Source: Streptomyces sp. LaPpAH-108 (lineage in GTDB: Bacteria > Actinomycetota > Actinomycetes > Streptomycetales > Streptomycetaceae). From it: a stretch of 64,000 bases of DNA. Position 1 is the first letter of the stretch; every line of letters begins with the position of its first letter. The notes under the pieces are model-generated. The model worked only from the letters and a program-made list of their open reading frames with translations. It was not told where the DNA came from and made no database searches. The DNA is taken from contig NZ_KB891997.1 in the NCBI RefSeq assembly GCF_000373625.1, positions 1 to 64,000 on the forward strand, given 5' to 3'. This document shows positions 1 through 10,520 of the stretch, one piece after another. A program made the translations under genes and the position numbers.

Positions 1-160
1 CCACCGCGATCGCCACCGTGCCGTCCGGCCCCGTCGAGGCGTAGGCACAGGCGTCCGCCGACGCGGTGCCGACCGGACACCCCACCACGGCCCAGGCCAC
101 CGCCAGCACGGCCAACACCCTTACGGCTGGCGTGACTCGGGTTCCTTCGGGTCCTTGCAC
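1..160 (-). CDS. Secreted protein, N-terminal part only (runs off window)
   Basis: On the minus strand an open frame runs to base 1 without a stop. From GTG at 160-158 it reads a basic n-region, a hydrophobic stretch (VLAVLAVAWAVVG) and an ASA-like signal peptidase I site, followed by DACAYASTGPDGTVAIAV. A second in-frame GTG at 118-116 would give a shorter signal peptide. No good ribosome binding site marks either start, so the start is uncertain. The mature N-terminus resembles small secreted streptomycete proteins of unknown function. The rest lies outside the window, so function cannot be assigned. Confidence 0.45.
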   Translation of the reverse strand, partial: MQGPEGTRVTPAVRVLAVLAVAWAVVGCPVGTASADACAYASTGPDGTVAIAV

Positions 161-520
161 GACAAGATCATGAGGCCCGTGAGCCGCCCCCACGCCCCGA
201 CTTGAGCGGAATGATCCGAAGGAGGGACATCGCCCCGGCCACGGTTTGACACGTGATCACGCCCAACGGCCCACATGCGCACACCCGTACGCTCACCCCC
301 ACCGACCTGCTCCCGCACGCTGCCCGCATCCGACACCCAACCGCACCACTTCATCCACCGCAGCCTGAGCCCCGGCCTCCGGGTTCCGTCACCCGGGCCG
401 CAGCCCCGCAATCCTGGCCCCTGAACCCCGCCCGCCACCCAGCTTTCGCTCCCTGGCTCTGGCCCTGGCCCTGCCACCCGACCGCAGCACGTCGCCCCCG
501 GCACCAAACCCTGGCCCCGC

Positions 521-696
521 GTCTTGAAGCCTGTGCTCCGGCTCTGCGCCCTGTCAGCTGACGGCAGCGCCTCGCCCCCGGCTGCCCCCGCCATCCGGCC
601 GCCGTTCCCCGGCCCCGGCACCAGCCTTGGCCGCCGAGTCTTGAAGCCTGTGCTCCGGCTCTGCGCCCTGTCAGCTGACGGCAGCGCCTCGCCCCC
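521..696. repeat. 59-bp perfect direct repeat, period 117
   Basis: Bases 521-579 recur exactly at 638-696. The sequence before each copy (about 497-520 and 611-637) is similar but diverged, so the duplicated unit was probably about 117 bp. Confidence 0.85.
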
Positions 697-989
697 CGCC
701 CCTGGCCTCTGCACCCCGCCCCTCGCCACTGGCCTCCGCACCCCGCCACCCGGCCCCCGCACTCGCCGTCACCCAACCCCGCTTCCGGGCCGGGCCATGA
801 GCCCGGCCCCCACGCTCCGTCACCCGACCGCAGCACCTCGCCCGTCGCCCCTGGCCTCTGCACCCCGCCCCTCGCCACTGGCCTCCGCACCCCGCCACCC
901 GGCCCCCGCACTCGCCGTCACCCAACCCCGCTTCCGGGCCGGGCCATGAGCCCGGCCCCCACGCTCCGTCACCCGACCGCAGCACCTCG
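697..989. repeat. 144-bp perfect tandem duplication, period 149
   Basis: Bases 697-840 are identical to 846-989, separated by 5 bp. Perfect identity over this length implies a recent duplication or ongoing homogenisation. Confidence 0.9.
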
Positions 990-1354
990 GGCCCTGATCC
1001 CTGAAGCCTCGGCCGCCGCATCTCGGCTCCGGGCCGCGTCTCGGCCGCCGCTCCCCGCCCGCCGCGCTCCGTCCCCGGCACCCGCGCCCCCCGGCACCCG
1101 CGCCCCGCCCCCGGCCGCCGTATCCCGCCACCCGACCACGGCGTTTCGGCCCCGGCCCCGCGCTCCGCCCTCCTGCATCCGACCGCCGTCCCGGGGTGTC
1201 CGTCCCGTCATCCCGCGGAGCGCCCCTCACAGCCCGCCGAAAGTTTTTCGCCGTGGTGTTGAACGCCCGGGTGGCGGCCCCCGTACCCATGGCCGTGCGG
1301 CGGCGCGGCAGGCGCTCCGATAGCGATATCCAGGCGAAAAATGGGGAGTTGAGG

Positions 1355-2311
1355 ATGAAGACCTCCTGGCGGACCGCCTCACTGATGGCCACGGCAGCCT
1401 CGGTGCTGGCGCTGACCACGGCGTGCGGTCAGGAAAACGCCACCACACCGGCGGCGCAGAACGTCGGCGCGGCGGGCGCGGCGGCCTCGCCGTCGGCCGG
1501 TGGGTACGGCGACCCGGGCGCGGGCAACGGCTACGGCGCCGACGGCAGCAACGCCTCCGCCTCCCCGACCACCGCCGCCCCGGCGGGCAAGCTGACCGTG
1601 GCCGCGGACGCCAAGCTCGGCAACGTGCTCACCGACGAGGCGGGCATGACGCTGTACCGGTTCGACAAGGACACCGCCAAGCCGCCGGAGTCCAAGTGCG
1701 AGGGCGACTGCGCCACCGCCTGGCCGCCGGTCCCCGCCGACGACGCCTCGGCCGGTGCCGGTGTCGACAAGTCGGCCCTCGGCGAGGTGACCCGCCCCGA
1801 CGGCACCAAGCAGCTGACCATCGACGGCTGGCCCGCCTACCGCTTCGCCAAGGACACCCAGGCCGGTGACACCAAGGGCCAGGGCGTCGGCAAGACCTGG
1901 TTCGCGCTCGCGCCCAACGGCAAGAAGGCGTCCCTCGCGTCCCTGCCCGGGCTCTCCGTGCACAAGGACGCGAAGCTCGGCGACATCATCGTCGACAAGA
2001 ACGGCCACACGGTCTACCGCTTCCTCAAGGACAAGGCGTGGCCGAAGTCCGTCTCCGCCTGCACCGGCGCGTGCCTGGAGAAGTGGCCGGCGGTCGCCCC
2101 CGTCGAGGAGAGCGACACCAAGGGCATCCTGAAGAAGGGCCTGATGCCGTTCACCCGCCCCGACGGTGTGAAGCAGATGACGGTCAACTGCTGGCCGATC
2201 TACACCTTCGCCGGTGACAAGGCCCCCGGCGACACCAACGGCCAGGGCGTGGGCGGCACTTGGTACGCCGTCTCGCCCGAGGGCAAGCCGATCGGAGCCC
2301 CCGCCGCCTAG
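1355..2311 (+). CDS. Repeat-containing secreted lipoprotein (SCO0930-like)
   Basis: 318 aa. ATG at 1355 follows a GGGGAG ribosome binding site. The N-terminus is a lipoprotein signal peptide ending in a lipobox (LTTAC, acylated Cys about residue 26), then a Gly/Ala/Ser-rich linker. The mature part holds repeats of the 'secreted repeat of unknown function' family (PF03640-type), seen as KLGNVLTDEAGMTLYRF, the paired Cys motif CEGDCATAWPP, RPDGTKQLTIDGWPAYRF, and diverged second copies. The protein is therefore outer-face and membrane-anchored. Its biochemical role is not established; redox or metal binding through the Cys pairs is only a guess. It lies upstream of a methyltransferase and RmdA-like protein but is separated from them by a hairpin. 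Confidence 0.85.
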   Translation: MKTSWRTASLMATAASVLALTTACGQENATTPAAQNVGAAGAAASPSAGGYGDPGAGNGYGADGSNASASPTTAAPAGKLTVAADAKLGNVLTDEAGMTLYRFDKDTAKPPESKCEGDCATAWPPVPADDASAGAGVDKSALGEVTRPDGTKQLTIDGWPAYRFAKDTQAGDTKGQGVGKTWFALAPNGKKASLASLPGLSVHKDAKLGDIIVDKNGHTVYRFLKDKAWPKSVSACTGACLEKWPAVAPVEESDTKGILKKGLMPFTRPDGVKQMTVNCWPIYTFAGDKAPGDTNGQGVGGTWYAVSPEGKPIGAPAA

Positions 2312-2349
2312 ACCGCGGCCCCGGGCGGCCCGAACTCCCCCCACCGACG

Positions 2350-2383
2350 CCCGTCTTCCTCCGTACCGACGGAGGGAGGCGGG
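2350..2383 (+). terminator. Terminator-like hairpin after lipoprotein gene
   Basis: CTCCGT at 2359-2364 pairs with ACGGAG at 2369-2374, flanked by further complementary G/C bases, 40-70 bp after the stop codon. Confidence 0.45.
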
Positions 2384-2558
2384 CCGTCGTCATGCCCGCC
2401 GGACGTCACTCAGCGGGGTCGGGCGCGTACTTCCCGCAGGCAGTGACGGGGAACGGATGGTCAATTTCCGTTTCGGGTCGCTCCATTGGCAAGCGATCAG
2501 TAGCCTCAGCTCGAACACCGGATCGCCTGCCCCCGTCCCCTACGCCATGGAGTGATAC

Positions 2559-3371
2559 ATGGAGCGCCCCGCCTGGGCCCCCCGGAGCATCGACATCTCG
2601 GTGCCGAGCGTCTCGCGCATGTACGACTACTACCTGGGCGGTTCGCACAATTTCGAGGTCGACCGGGAAGCGGCCCGCAGCGCCATGGAGTTCATCCCGG
2701 GCCTGCCGAAGATCATGCAGGCCAACCGGGCCTTCCTGCGCAGGGCGGTGCGCTTCGCCACCGACCAGGGGCTGACCCAGTTCCTGGACATCGGCTCCGG
2801 CATCCCCACCTACGGCAACGTCCACGAGATCGCCCAGTCCGCCGTACCCGGCGCCCGTGTCGTCTACGTGGACCACGACCCGGTGGCCGTCGCGCACAGC
2901 GAGGCCGTCCTCGCGGGCAACCCGGACGCCGAGGTGGTCGCCGCGGATCTGCGCAAGCCGCAGGAGATCCTGGCCAGTTCCCCGGTACGGCGGATGCTCG
3001 ACCTCGAACGGCCCGTCGCCCTGCTGCTCGTGGCCGTCCTGCACTTCGTGGAGGACACCGACGACCCGCACACCGCCCTGGCCGAGCTGCGCGCCGCGCT
3101 CGCCCCCGGCAGCCTGCTCATCCTCACCCACGCCGCCTACGAGGGCATCCCCGTGACCCCCGAGCGGGCCGAGGGCGCGGTCGACGTGTACAAGGACATC
3201 CGCAGCCCGCTGATCATGCGCTCGCGCGACGAGATCGCGCGGTTCTTCGAGGGGTACGACATGGTGGAACCCGGACTGGTCCCGATGCCCGAGTGGCGCC
3301 CGGAATCGGCACCGGAGGACGAGGACGCGTACGCGTTCTCCGGGTTCGCGGGCGTGGGGCGCAAGGCGTGA
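2559..3371 (+). CDS. SAM-dependent methyltransferase, DUF574/PF04672 family
   Basis: 270 aa, ATG start preceded by GGAG. The opening (IDISVPSVSRMYDYYLGGSHNFEVDRE) and the SAM-site motif FLDIGSGIPT are typical of the actinobacterial S-adenosyl methyltransferase family PF04672. VVYVDHDPVAVAHS supplies the acidic residue expected to bind the SAM ribose. Substrate unknown. The stop codon overlaps the GTG start of the downstream GGDEF-EAL gene, so the two are translationally coupled, which suggests a functional link to c-di-GMP control that the sequence alone cannot explain. Confidence 0.85.
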   Translation: MERPAWAPRSIDISVPSVSRMYDYYLGGSHNFEVDREAARSAMEFIPGLPKIMQANRAFLRRAVRFATDQGLTQFLDIGSGIPTYGNVHEIAQSAVPGARVVYVDHDPVAVAHSEAVLAGNPDAEVVAADLRKPQEILASSPVRRMLDLERPVALLLVAVLHFVEDTDDPHTALAELRAALAPGSLLILTHAAYEGIPVTPERAEGAVDVYKDIRSPLIMRSRDEIARFFEGYDMVEPGLVPMPEWRPESAPEDEDAYAFSGFAGVGRKA

Positions 3372-5506
3372 GCGCGGCGCCGGACGGGCCGGAGGGCAGA
3401 CTGCGCCGTCTGACGACGATCTGGAGCCGCGCGGTGTACCCGGTCACCGCGACCTCGCTGACCCGCGCCGAGTTCGAGGAACGGCTGCTGCCGCTGGCGG
3501 CCCGGCTCAGCCGGGCCCTGCGCGCCCGCAGCTTCGACCCCGGGGAGGCCAAAGCGGTCGGCGCCGCGCTCGTCGAGGCGCACGGCACCGATCCCGAGGT
3601 CCTCACCCGCACCCTGGACTGCGTGGACGCCTACCTCGTCCTGTACTGCGGCGAGGACGGCCCGCAGGACGAACTGCGCCTGCGCTCCTCCCGGTTGCAG
3701 CACGCGATGGCCGCCGGATACGCGCAGGCGCTGCGCGACCGTACCCTGGCCGAGCAGGAGGCCGTCGCCCAGGCCGCGCTGCGCGCCCAGGGCGTGGTGG
3801 CCGAGGCGCTGCACGCCAGCGAGGCCCGCTTCCGCGCCGTCTTCGAGGGCGCCGCCATCGGCATCGGCATCGCGGACCTGGACGGCAACGTGCTCCAGGT
3901 CAACGGCGCCCTGCTGCGCATGTTCGGCCTGACCCCGTCGGCCGTGGGCGGTCTGCGGGTACGGGACTGGAAGCACCCCGAGGACGCGCCCCAGACCTGG
4001 CGGCTCTACGACGAACTGGTGCGCGGCGAGCGCGAGCACTTCCACGTCGAGAAGGCGTTCAACCGCCCCGACGGCACCGTGCTGTGGACCAACCTCACGG
4101 TCTCCCTGCTGCGCGACGCCGACGGCAGCCCGCAGTACCAGCTGGCCCTCATGGAGGACACCACCGAGCGCCGTCTGCTCCATCTCCGGCTGCGCTACGA
4201 GGCCACCCACGACGCCCTCACCGGGCTGCCCAACCGCACCCTGTTCTTCGAGCGCCTGGAGAAGGCCCTCGCGGCGGGGGAGGGCCAGCGCTTCGGGCTG
4301 TGCTACCTCGATCTCGACGGCTTCAAGGCCATCAACGACAGCCTCGGCCACGCGGCGGGCGACCGGCTCCTGGTGGAGATCGCGGACCGGCTCCAGTCCT
4401 GTACGGCCGCGCCCGGCGAGATGGTGGCCCGGCTCGGCGGCGACGAGTTCGTGGCCCTCATCACCGGGCCCGGCACCGAGCAGGGCGTGGACGAGCTGGC
4501 CGACCGGATCATGAACGCGCTGGTCACCCCGGTGAGCATCGACGGCCGCGATCTGCTGGTGCGCGGCAGCCTCGGCATCGTGGAGGGCCCGGCGGGGGAG
4601 CGTACGGCGGCCGAGGTGCTGCGCAGCGCGGACATCACGATGTACCGGGCCAAGTCGGCGGGCGGCAACCGCGCCGAACTCGCGGACCCCGAGGCCGACG
4701 CCCGCGCCATCACCCGGCACGGGCTGACCACCGCGCTGCCCACCGCCCTGGAGCGCGGCGAGTTCTTCATCGAGTACCAGCCCCTGGTGCACCTCGGCGA
4801 CGGCACCGTCCGGGGCGCCGAGGCGCTGGTGCGCTGGCTGCATCCGCAGCACGGGGTGCTCGGCCCGGACCGCTTCATCCCGCTCGCCGAGCACACCGGG
4901 CTGATCGTGCCGCTCGGCCGCTGGGTCCTGGAGGAGTCCGTACGGCAGGCCCGCGCCTGGCAGGAGGCCGACGGCGACCAGGGCCGTCCCCTGCGCATCA
5001 ACGTCAACCTCTCGCCCTGCCAGCTCACCCACCCCGGCCTGGTCCAGGACACCGTCGACATCCTGGAGCGCACCGGGGTCACCCCGGACGCGCTCTGTCT
5101 GGAGGTCACCGAGTCCGCCCTGATCGGCGCCGACGACGGCCTCCTCAAACCCCTGCGCCGCCTGGCGGAGATGGGCGTCGACATAGCCCTGGACGACTTC
5201 GGCACCGGCTACTCCAACCTCGCCAACCTCCGCCGCCTCCCGGTGAGCATCCTCAAGCTGGATCGTTCCTTCACCCGGGGCATGCAGCAGTTCCCCGCCG
5301 ACCCGGTCGACCTCAAGATCGTCGAAGGCATAGTCTCCCTGGCCCACAGCCTCGACCTGGCCGTCACGGTGGAGGGCGTGGAAACCAGCGCCCAGGCCGA
5401 ACAACTCCGCCTCCTGGGCTGCGACACGGCCCAGGGCTGGTACTACGCAAGACCGGGCCCCCCGGAGAACCTGCACACCCTGCACATGGCGAACGCGACG
5501 AGCTGA
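3368..5506 (+). CDS. rmdA: PAS-GGDEF-EAL cyclic-di-GMP enzyme, RmdA-like
   Basis: 712 aa from GTG at 3368, overlapping the previous stop (GTGA). Layout: N-terminal helical region (about 1-145), PAS domain (about 150-265), GGDEF domain with intact GGDEF at 357-361, and EAL domain with intact EAL at 485-487 plus DDFGTGYSNL near 610. Soluble; no membrane segments. In S. coelicolor the PAS-GGDEF-EAL protein RmdA (SCO0928) acts as a c-di-GMP phosphodiesterase affecting development, and the neighbouring lipoprotein and methyltransferase match that locus as I recall it. Both active-site motifs look intact, so synthesis as well as hydrolysis is possible. Confidence 0.85.
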   Translation: MSAAPDGPEGRLRRLTTIWSRAVYPVTATSLTRAEFEERLLPLAARLSRALRARSFDPGEAKAVGAALVEAHGTDPEVLTRTLDCVDAYLVLYCGEDGPQDELRLRSSRLQHAMAAGYAQALRDRTLAEQEAVAQAALRAQGVVAEALHASEARFRAVFEGAAIGIGIADLDGNVLQVNGALLRMFGLTPSAVGGLRVRDWKHPEDAPQTWRLYDELVRGEREHFHVEKAFNRPDGTVLWTNLTVSLLRDADGSPQYQLALMEDTTERRLLHLRLRYEATHDALTGLPNRTLFFERLEKALAAGEGQRFGLCYLDLDGFKAINDSLGHAAGDRLLVEIADRLQSCTAAPGEMVARLGGDEFVALITGPGTEQGVDELADRIMNALVTPVSIDGRDLLVRGSLGIVEGPAGERTAAEVLRSADITMYRAKSAGGNRAELADPEADARAITRHGLTTALPTALERGEFFIEYQPLVHLGDGTVRGAEALVRWLHPQHGVLGPDRFIPLAEHTGLIVPLGRWVLEESVRQARAWQEADGDQGRPLRINVNLSPCQLTHPGLVQDTVDILERTGVTPDALCLEVTESALIGADDGLLKPLRRLAEMGVDIALDDFGTGYSNLANLRRLPVSILKLDRSFTRGMQQFPADPVDLKIVEGIVSLAHSLDLAVTVEGVETSAQAEQLRLLGCDTAQGWYYARPGPPENLHTLHMANATS

Positions 5507-5514
5507 GGGGAGTG

Positions 5515-5577
5515 GCGCCCCCTGTGGGGGCTGAGACAGGCGGCTCCGCCGCTGCCTCAGCCCCCACACAGGGGCGC
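5515..5577 (+). terminator. Long hairpin after rmdA
   Basis: GCGCCCCCTGTGGGGGCTGAG pairs closely with CTCAGCCCCCACACAGGGGCGC around a GC-rich loop, ending about 70 bp after the stop. Probably a terminator; it adjoins a repeat-like sequence. Confidence 0.6.
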
Positions 5578-5615
5578 GGGGGAACTGCGCGACAAGCCAC
5601 GACGAACCCGCACCC
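5570..5615 (+). repeat. Streptomyces-type intergenic repeat sequence
   Basis: The string GGGGCGCGGGGAACTGCGCG followed by ACAAGCCACGACGAACCCGC is one I recognise from many Streptomyces intergenic regions. Only one copy is in this window, so its repetitive nature rests on memory. Confidence 0.4.
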
Positions 5616-5661
5616 GCGCGACGGAGGCACAAGGCAGACGAAAAGGCGCCGCAGGCGAACC

Positions 5662-6546
5662 TCACCGCTCCAAGAGCATCCGCTGCAACTCCCGAGCCCC
5701 CCGAGGCGGAGCCACATCACTCCGATGAGCCAGAGCAATGGTCCGCTGCAACCCGGGCCGAGCCAATGGCGTCACCCGAAGCCCCCGCCCCGCCCGAGTG
5801 GCAACCATCCGAGGCACGACGGCAACCCCGAGCCCCGCCCGCACAAACCCCAGCACCGCATCCATCTCACCCCCCTCAACAGCAAACTCCGGCTCAAACC
5901 CAGCGGAGCGACACGCCGCGACGGTCAGCTCCCGCAAGTCGTACCCGTGCCGGAACATCACCAGCCGTTCGTCCGCGAGGTCGGCGATCTCCACCGTCCG
6001 CCGCCCCCGCCCGGGCGCCGGTTCCTCCGGTGAGGAGACCACCACCAGGTCCTCCCGCAGCAGCTCCACCGTGGTCAGCGCGGGCGCGGGCGCCGGGAGG
6101 GGCAGCACGATCAGCGCGAGGTCGAGCGCGCCGCGCGCCAGCTCCCGCACCAGGTCGCGCGAGCCGCCCTCCTCGATGAGCAGCTGGATGCCGGGATAGC
6201 GGTCGTGGAAGGCGCGCAGCACGTCCGGGAGCAGCCCGGTGCAGAGACTGGGGGTGGCGCCGAGCCGTACCCGGCCGCGCCGCAGCTGCACCAGCTCCTG
6301 CACCTCCTGCCGGGCGGTGTCCGCGTCCGCGAGGATGCGCCGGGCCAGCGGCAGCAGGGCCTCGCCCGCGTCGGTCAGCGCGATGTTGCCGCGCGCCCGG
6401 ACGAACAGGTCGGCGCCCAGCTCGCGCTCCAGCGCGCGGATCTGCTGGGACAGCGAGGGCTGGGCGACATGGACCCGCTCGGCGGCCCGGGTGAAGTGCC
6501 GGGTCTCGGCGACGGCCACGAAGTACTGGAGCTGCTGGAACTGCAC
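5662..6546 (-). CDS. LysR-family transcriptional regulator
   Basis: 294 aa from GTG at 6546, where the family's usual start (MQFQQLQYFVAVAETRHF) lies. An in-frame ATG at 6588 would add 14 atypical residues that overlap the operator, so I prefer the GTG, although its AAGGG is very close. N-terminal winged HTH (FTRAAERVHVAQPSLSQQIRALE), then a periplasmic-binding-protein-like effector domain. It is divergent from the succinate dehydrogenase genes 80 bp away, so control of sdh in response to a small metabolite is the natural reading. The effector is not visible from sequence. Confidence 0.85.
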   Translation of the reverse strand: MQFQQLQYFVAVAETRHFTRAAERVHVAQPSLSQQIRALERELGADLFVRARGNIALTDAGEALLPLARRILADADTARQEVQELVQLRRGRVRLGATPSLCTGLLPDVLRAFHDRYPGIQLLIEEGGSRDLVRELARGALDLALIVLPLPAPAPALTTVELLREDLVVVSSPEEPAPGRGRRTVEIADLADERLVMFRHGYDLRELTVAACRSAGFEPEFAVEGGEMDAVLGFVRAGLGVAVVPRMVATRAGRGLRVTPLARPGLQRTIALAHRSDVAPPRGARELQRMLLER

Positions 6547-6554
6547 CCCTTCAG

Positions 6555-6571
6555 CATAGCCACAGCCTATG
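6555..6571. promoter_or_regulatory. Likely LysR operator (CATAG-N7-CTATG)
   Basis: A 17-bp dyad, CATAGCCACAGCCTATG, with the T-N11-A architecture of LysR sites. It lies between the divergent regulator and sdhC and 20-35 bp upstream of the proposed sdhC -35 box, a typical activator position. Confidence 0.55.
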
Positions 6572-6591
6572 GAGATCAGCTCAACCATGTC

Positions 6592-6622
6592 TTGGACCGA
6601 TCGGTGTCCCCGGCTCTAGCGT
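6592..6622 (+). promoter_or_regulatory. Possible sdh promoter; transcript may be leaderless
   Basis: TTGGAC (6592-6597) and TAGCGT (6617-6622) are separated by 19 bp. A start point about 8 bases later would fall at the sdhC ATG (6630), which also lacks a ribosome binding site, as in a leaderless mRNA. Confidence 0.4.
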
Positions 6623-6629
6623 CCTGTCC

Positions 6630-7337
6630 ATGGCTCTGGCAACGCGGACGGACCGTCGTCCGTCCATGGCGCGCGCGATGTGGGACAGCTCCGTCGGCAA
6701 GAAGACAGTGATGGCCGTCAGCGGGCTGATCATGCTGCTCTACCTGATCGTGCACATGATCGGAAACCTGAAGATCTACTTCGGGGCCGCCGAGTTCAAC
6801 CACTACGCCCACTGGCTGCGCACCGTCGGCGAACCCTTCATGCACTACGAGTGGACGCTCTGGCTCGTCCGGATCGTCCTGGTCGTCGCCGTGGTCGCCC
6901 ACGCGACCTCCGCCTACCAGCTCAGCCGCCGCGACATCAAGGCGCGTCCCGTCAAGTACGTGCACAAGAAGGCGCGTTCGAGCTATGCCACCCGCACCAT
7001 GCGCTGGGGCGGCATCATCCTCGGCCTCTTCATCGTCTGGCACATCCTGGACCTGACCACCGGCACCGTGCACTCCGGCGGCTTCCAGGAGGGCCACCCG
7101 TACCAGAACGTGGTGGACACCTTCTCCACCTGGTACGGCAACGTCATCTACATCGTCGCGATGCTCGCGCTCGGCCTGCACATCCGGCACGGCTTCTGGA
7201 GCGCCGCCCAGACCCTGGGCGCCGGGAGCCGTACCCGCGACCGGGTCCTGAAGACCGTCGCGAACGTCCTCGCACTGCTGCTCACGGCCGGGTTCATCGC
7301 CGTACCCGTGGGTGTCATGACCGGAGTGGTGAGCTGA
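6630..7337 (+). CDS. sdhC: Succinate dehydrogenase cytochrome b subunit
   Basis: 235 aa. Single-polypeptide, five-helix di-haem b558-type membrane anchor like those of Gram-positive succinate:menaquinone reductases. Hydrophobic segments lie at about 27-47, 75-97, 120-140, 160-183 and 205-230, with haem-ligand candidates HMIGNLKIYFG, VVAHATSAY, VWHILDL and LGLHIRHGFW. It passes electrons from the Fe-S subunit to menaquinone. First gene of sdhC-A-B, 2 bp before sdhA. No Shine-Dalgarno sequence is visible. Confidence 0.9.
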   Translation: MALATRTDRRPSMARAMWDSSVGKKTVMAVSGLIMLLYLIVHMIGNLKIYFGAAEFNHYAHWLRTVGEPFMHYEWTLWLVRIVLVVAVVAHATSAYQLSRRDIKARPVKYVHKKARSSYATRTMRWGGIILGLFIVWHILDLTTGTVHSGGFQEGHPYQNVVDTFSTWYGNVIYIVAMLALGLHIRHGFWSAAQTLGAGSRTRDRVLKTVANVLALLLTAGFIAVPVGVMTGVVS

Positions 7338-7339
7338 CC

Positions 7340-9282
<1,943 letters not shown>

Positions 9283-9286
<4 letters not shown>

Positions 9287-10029
9287 GGCTCACCCTGCGC
9301 GTCTGGCGGCAGCGCGATGCCGCCGCCGAAGGCGCGATGTCCACCTACGAGGTGGACGGCATCTCGCCCGACATGTCCTTCCTGGAGATGCTGGACCAGC
9401 TCAACGAGCGGCTCATCCTGGAGGGCGAGGACCCCGTCGCCTTCGACCACGACTGCCGCGAGGGCATCTGCGGCGCGTGCAGCCTCGTCATCAACGGCGA
9501 CGCGCACGGCCCGGAGCGCACCACCACCTGCCAGCTCCACATGCGGTCCTTCCGCGACGGCGACACCATCGACGTCGAGCCGTGGCGGGCCGCCGCCTTC
9601 CCGGTGATCAAGGACCTGGTGGTGGACCGCTCGGCCTTCGACCGGATCATCCAGGCCGGTGGCTACATCACCGCCCCCACCGGCGCCGCGCCCGAGGCCC
9701 ACGCCACGCCCGTGCCCAAGCCGGACGCCGACCTCGCCTTCGAGCACGCCGAGTGCATCGGCTGCGGCGCCTGCGTGGCGGCCTGTCCCAACGGCGCGGC
9801 GATGCTGTTCACCTCCGCCAAGGTCAACCACCTCAACGTGCTCCCGCAGGGCGCACCCGAACGCGAGACCCGCGTCCTGGACATGGTCACGCAGATGGAC
9901 GACGAGGGCTTCGGCGGCTGCACCCTCGCGGGCGAGTGCGCCACCGCCTGCCCCAAGGGCATCCCGCTGGTCTCGATCACCCGCATGAACAAGGAGTGGC
10001 TGCGCGCCACCCGCAAGGCACGGCGCTAG
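9283..10029 (+). CDS. sdhB: Succinate dehydrogenase iron-sulfur subunit
   Basis: 248 aa; ATG overlaps the sdhA stop (ATGA). Three Fe-S clusters are readable: [2Fe-2S] ligands in CREGICGAC (58-66) and TTTCQLHM; [4Fe-4S] CIGCGACVAACP near 158; [3Fe-4S] CTLAGECATACPKG near 213. Relays electrons from FAD to haem b. Last gene of the operon, followed by a very strong hairpin. Confidence 0.95.
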
Positions 10030-10076
10030 CCCCCCAAGGCACGGCGCGGGCCGCCGTCACACACGTTCGCCGACAG

Positions 10077-10138
10077 CGCGGACACGCCAGACGGGGCCGG
10101 GAATGGTGCTCATCCCGGCCCCGTCTGGCGTGTCCGCG
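10077..10138. terminator. 26-bp perfect-stem bidirectional terminator
   Basis: Bases 10077-10102 are exactly complementary to 10113-10138 with a 10-nt loop. It sits between convergent sdhB and the small gene at 10152-10394, so it can stop transcription from both sides. There is no U-tract, as is common in Streptomyces. Confidence 0.85.
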
Positions 10139-10151
10139 GGAGGGCCGACCC

Positions 10152-10394
10152 TCAGCTGTCGCCCTTGCGGCCGTGCCGGTCCTGGGACAGGTCGCTGCCG
10201 GCTACGGAGCGGTCGTCCTCCGAGATGTTCTTGTCGTCCAGCAGCTGGCCGGCCTCGGAGGCGACCCGCTTGCTGGTGTGGTGGCCGCGTTCGGCGTCGG
10301 ACAGGGCACTGGCGGCTACGGAGCGCTCTTCCGGCGTGGCGTTCGGGTCGGCCATGATGCGTGCGGCCTCTGATGCGTCCATCTTGCCCGTCAT
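10152..10394 (-). CDS. Small hydrophilic protein with internal duplication
   Basis: 80 aa; ATG preceded by AAGGTGAG. Highly charged, no Cys, no membrane segment. Two similar stretches, ATPEERSVAASALSD (about 19-33) and ISEDDRSVAGSDLSQ (about 57-71), suggest an internal repeat. I do not recognise a characterised family. The convergent sdh operon gives no clue to its role. Confidence 0.7.
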   Translation of the reverse strand: MTGKMDASEAARIMADPNATPEERSVAASALSDAERGHHTSKRVASEAGQLLDDKNISEDDRSVAGSDLSQDRHGRKGDS

Positions 10395-10520
10395 GATCGC
10401 TCACCTTCTGTGTCGGGGAGCGTCGTGTCCGCACCCCTCGGTCAGCGGCCGTGCACCCACTGCGGGGGCTCAGGCACGGCCACTTCCATGCTACCGACAT
10501 TCATCAGATATGCCGACAAA

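Larger units (their letters stand above)
161..1190. repeat. C-rich non-coding region with long direct repeats
   Basis: About 1 kb without a convincing gene. The plus strand is strongly biased to C over G and full of CCCCGCC/CACCCGGC runs. Two perfect direct repeat pairs are visible: a 59-bp unit at 521-579 and 638-696 (period 117), and a 144-bp unit at 697-840 and 846-989 (period 149). Open frames here exist on both strands but are Pro/Arg/Gly low-complexity with no recognisable family, so they look like by-products of high GC. Confidence 0.75.

Noticed and set aside
121..1323. Several overlapping 80-200-residue open frames on both strands
   Set aside because: Pro/Arg/Gly low-complexity, no codon-position GC pattern favouring one frame, no family features; they arise from repeats and high GC.
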